Positions 4,780-6,149 of a stretch of DNA of 6,149 nt are shown here, in pieces. The DNA is from Myxococcales bacterium. Lineage in GTDB: Bacteria > Myxococcota > Polyangia > Fen-1088. Both the position numbers and the translations under genes were made by a program. How positions within the stretch are numbered: the first letter of the stretch is position 1; each line of letters begins with the position of its first letter. The notes under the pieces were generated by a model. That model was not told the origin of the DNA and made no database searches. It was given only the letters and a program-made list of their open reading frames with translations. Location: the NCBI GenBank assembly GCA_003157315.1, contig PMJE01000181.1, positions 1 to 6,149 on the forward strand, given 5' to 3'.

Positions 4780-5607
4780 GTGAGAAAGCAGCTTCGGCGC
4801 GCCGATGAGCGGCTTCGTGTGGCCCTGGTCACCGGGGCTTGTTCAGGCATCGGCCGCGCAATGGCAACGCGCCTGGGATCACTCGGATACGAGTTGATCC
4901 TGGTCAGCAATCGACCCGCTGAACTGGCAGCCACTGCGCAGGAGATCGGCAAGGCGCACGCTGTGTTGGTGCACACCATCGTGTCGGACCTGGCGCGACC
5001 CGAGGCTGCCGAGGAGCTCTACCAGTCCGTGCGTGAGAAGGCCCTGCAGGTCGACATTCTGATCAGCAACGCGGGGTTCTTCTTCTTTGGCGAGGCGGTG
5101 GATGCCTCGCCTGCGCGAGCCAAGGCGATGTTGCAGCTTCACGTGGTCACGCCCTCCTTGCTCTGCACCTGCTTTGGCCGCGACCTGCGCGCGCGCGGCC
5201 GCGGCCACATCCTCATCGTGTCGAGCATCTCGGCCTGGCGCGACTTTCCCGGGATCAGCTACTACGGGGCCAGCAAGAAGTATCTGCGCGGGTTCGCCCG
5301 GGCGCTGCGTAGTGAGATGGCGGTGTACGGGGTGAAGGTCACCTGCCTGGCGCCCGGCCCCACCGCGACCAACCTTTATCATGCCGATGTGGTTCCGGTG
5401 AAGCGGGCGCAGCGGCTGGGCATCATGATGGAGGCGTCCACCGTGGCCGAATCCGGCCTGCGTGCCATGTTCGCGAACCGGGCCGAGCACATCCCTGGCC
5501 TTTTCGCGCGCATCATGACCTGGTTTTCGGTGCTGGTTCCACAGTGGGTAATCGATCTCCTGCGCCGGCGCGCCCCGTGGCTACCTAAGCGTAAAGGCAC
5601 GCCGTGA
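4780..5607 (+). CDS. Short-chain dehydrogenase/reductase, DltE-like (NADP(H)-type)
   Basis: A 275-residue classical SDR that should oxidise an alcohol or reduce a carbonyl using a nicotinamide cofactor; substrate unknown. The Rossmann glycine motif is T18-G-A-C-S-G-I-G25. R45 soon after beta-2 suggests NADP(H), D70 is the usual adenine contact, and N97-A-G99 stabilises the sheet. The catalytic residues are S149, Y162 and K166 (YxxxK), with P192-G-P-T following. The fourth catalytic position, usually Asn 24 residues after the NAG Asn, is His121. Residues 241-268 form an extra hydrophobic and then Arg-rich tail ending RRRAPWLPKRK, as in several membrane-associated SDRs of the DltE type. The GTG at 4780 is the first start after the in-frame TAG at 4768; GTG at 4819 is less likely. 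The stop overlaps the next gene's start by 4 bases, so the two are almost certainly co-translated. Confidence 0.9.
   Translation: MRKQLRRADERLRVALVTGACSGIGRAMATRLGSLGYELILVSNRPAELAATAQEIGKAHAVLVHTIVSDLARPEAAEELYQSVREKALQVDILISNAGFFFFGEAVDASPARAKAMLQLHVVTPSLLCTCFGRDLRARGRGHILIVSSISAWRDFPGISYYGASKKYLRGFARALRSEMAVYGVKVTCLAPGPTATNLYHADVVPVKRAQRLGIMMEASTVAESGLRAMFANRAEHIPGLFARIMTWFSVLVPQWVIDLLRRRAPWLPKRKGTP
5593..5597 (+). promoter_or_regulatory. Modest Shine-Dalgarno site (AAAGG) and GTGA start-stop overlap
   Basis: AAAGG within the end of the SDR gene lies 6 bases before the GTG at 5604. The bases 5604-5607 (GTGA) hold both that GTG and the SDR's TGA stop. The arrangement indicates translational coupling and supports GTG 5604 as the flavin enzyme's start. 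Confidence 0.55.
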
Positions 5608-6149
5608 CCGATCCCTTTTCACCGTTCAGGCTGGCCGGGCTTGCCTTGCGCAACCGGATCATCAAGACCGCCACCTTCGAGGGCATGAGTCCGGGGGGCT
5701 GTGTGAGCGCGGCTCTCATCGAGCACCATCGCGCGCTGGCCAAGGGCAAAGTGGCCATGACCACAGTGGCGTACTGTGCGGTCACGCCCGACGGGCGCAC
5801 CTTTGCCGACCAACTACACATGCGACCCGAGCTGGTTCCGGATCTGCGCGCGCTCACTGCGGCTGTGCACGCCGAGGGAGCGGCCGTGTCGCTGCAGCTC
5901 GGCCATTGCGGCGCCTTCTGCAACAACCACGATCTCGTGCGGCGCAGGCCCATGGGCCCGTCGCGCGCGCTCAACCTGGTCGGCGCGCTCAGCGGGCGCG
6001 TACTAGCCGATGCGATGTCTGAAGCGGAGATCGAGGAAGTGACGGGTGCCTTTGTGGGCGCGGCTCGGCTGGCGCGCGAGGCCGGCTTCGACGCGGTGGA
6101 GTTGCATCTGGGGCACGGCTATCTTCTGAGCCAGTTTCTCAGCCCGGGC
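5604..6149 (+). CDS. Old Yellow Enzyme family NADH:flavin oxidoreductase (3' end missing)
   Basis: The frame runs unbroken from GTG 5604 to the right edge: 182 residues, roughly the first half of an enzyme usually 350-450 residues long or the TIM-barrel part of a longer FadH-type reductase. Such FMN enzymes use NAD(P)H to reduce activated C=C bonds, for example in enones. The N-terminus (D3-P-F-S-P-F, then L15-R-N-R-I) is typical of the first strand, Q98-L-G-H-C-G corresponds to the flavin-contacting QLxHxG segment, and G161-F-D-A-V-E-L-H-L-G-H-G-Y-L-L-S-Q-F-L-S-P is the family hallmark. Its H168/H171 pair matches the HxxH substrate-anion-binding pair of YqjM- and XenA-type enzymes. The Arg usually following QLxHxG is absent, and Cys102 and Cys106 flank that spot. 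Overlap with the SDR suggests sequential reductions of one unsaturated carbonyl compound. The FadH-type iron-sulfur and second domains, if present, would lie outside. Confidence 0.9.
   Translation, partial: MTDPFSPFRLAGLALRNRIIKTATFEGMSPGGCVSAALIEHHRALAKGKVAMTTVAYCAVTPDGRTFADQLHMRPELVPDLRALTAAVHAEGAAVSLQLGHCGAFCNNHDLVRRRPMGPSRALNLVGALSGRVLADAMSEAEIEEVTGAFVGAARLAREAGFDAVELHLGHGYLLSQFLSPG

Noticed and set aside
5186..5206. Alternating CG/GC run that looks like a palindrome or restriction-rich site
   Set aside because: It lies in the SDR coding sequence and is explained by Arg/Ala/Gly codons in a high-GC genome.
4879..5490. Minus-strand open frame opposite the SDR
   Set aside because: His/Arg/Gly-rich antisense shadow; the plus strand has the complete SDR motif set.
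5585..5974. Minus-strand open frame opposite the flavin oxidoreductase
   Set aside because: The plus strand is open from 5604 to the edge with Old Yellow Enzyme motifs.

Overview
The window is high-GC bacterial DNA with six genes, all on the + strand and separated by less than 100 bases. G/C-rich third codon positions, a surface lipoprotein with a very long Gly/Ser/Thr linker, and starts without Shine-Dalgarno sites all suggest a myxobacterium-like organism (Myxococcota, perhaps Polyangia). That assignment is inference from style; no phylogenetic marker is present.

Layout: (1) 2-382, the 3' end of a small Cys-rich, probably exported protein. (2) 471-2027, a lipoprotein whose Gly/Ser/Thr linker carries a glycoside hydrolase family 5 (cellulase-like) domain with both catalytic glutamates. 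(3) 2028-2121, an intergenic stretch of nested inverted repeats ending in a possible promoter. (4) 2122-3693, a polytopic membrane protein resembling GT-C glycosyltransferases. (5) 3755-4759, a single-pass membrane protein with an N-terminal helical part and a C-terminal discoidin/F5/8 type C domain that keeps part of the F-type lectin fucose-site signature. (6) 4780-5607, a DltE-like short-chain dehydrogenase, overlapping by 4 bases (7) 5604-6149, the start of an Old Yellow Enzyme family flavin oxidoreductase that runs off the right edge.

Two themes emerge. Genes 1, 2, 4 and 5 look like cell-surface functions: an exported Cys-rich protein, a tethered polysaccharidase, a sugar-transfer-like membrane protein and a sugar-binding-like membrane protein. 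Genes 6 and 7 form a translationally coupled redox pair suited to reducing or interconverting an unsaturated carbonyl/alcohol substrate. No single pathway linking all six can be shown.

The most notable non-coding signals are a recurring TGCTAnnnT element (extended -10-like) just upstream of three genes, three genes with no Shine-Dalgarno site that may be leaderless, and a four-arm AGCTGA/TCAGCT inverted-repeat cluster that could fold two ways. I saw no tRNA, rRNA, CRISPR array, insertion sequence or clear horizontal-transfer boundary, and nothing that amounts to a demonstrable new defence or mobile system.
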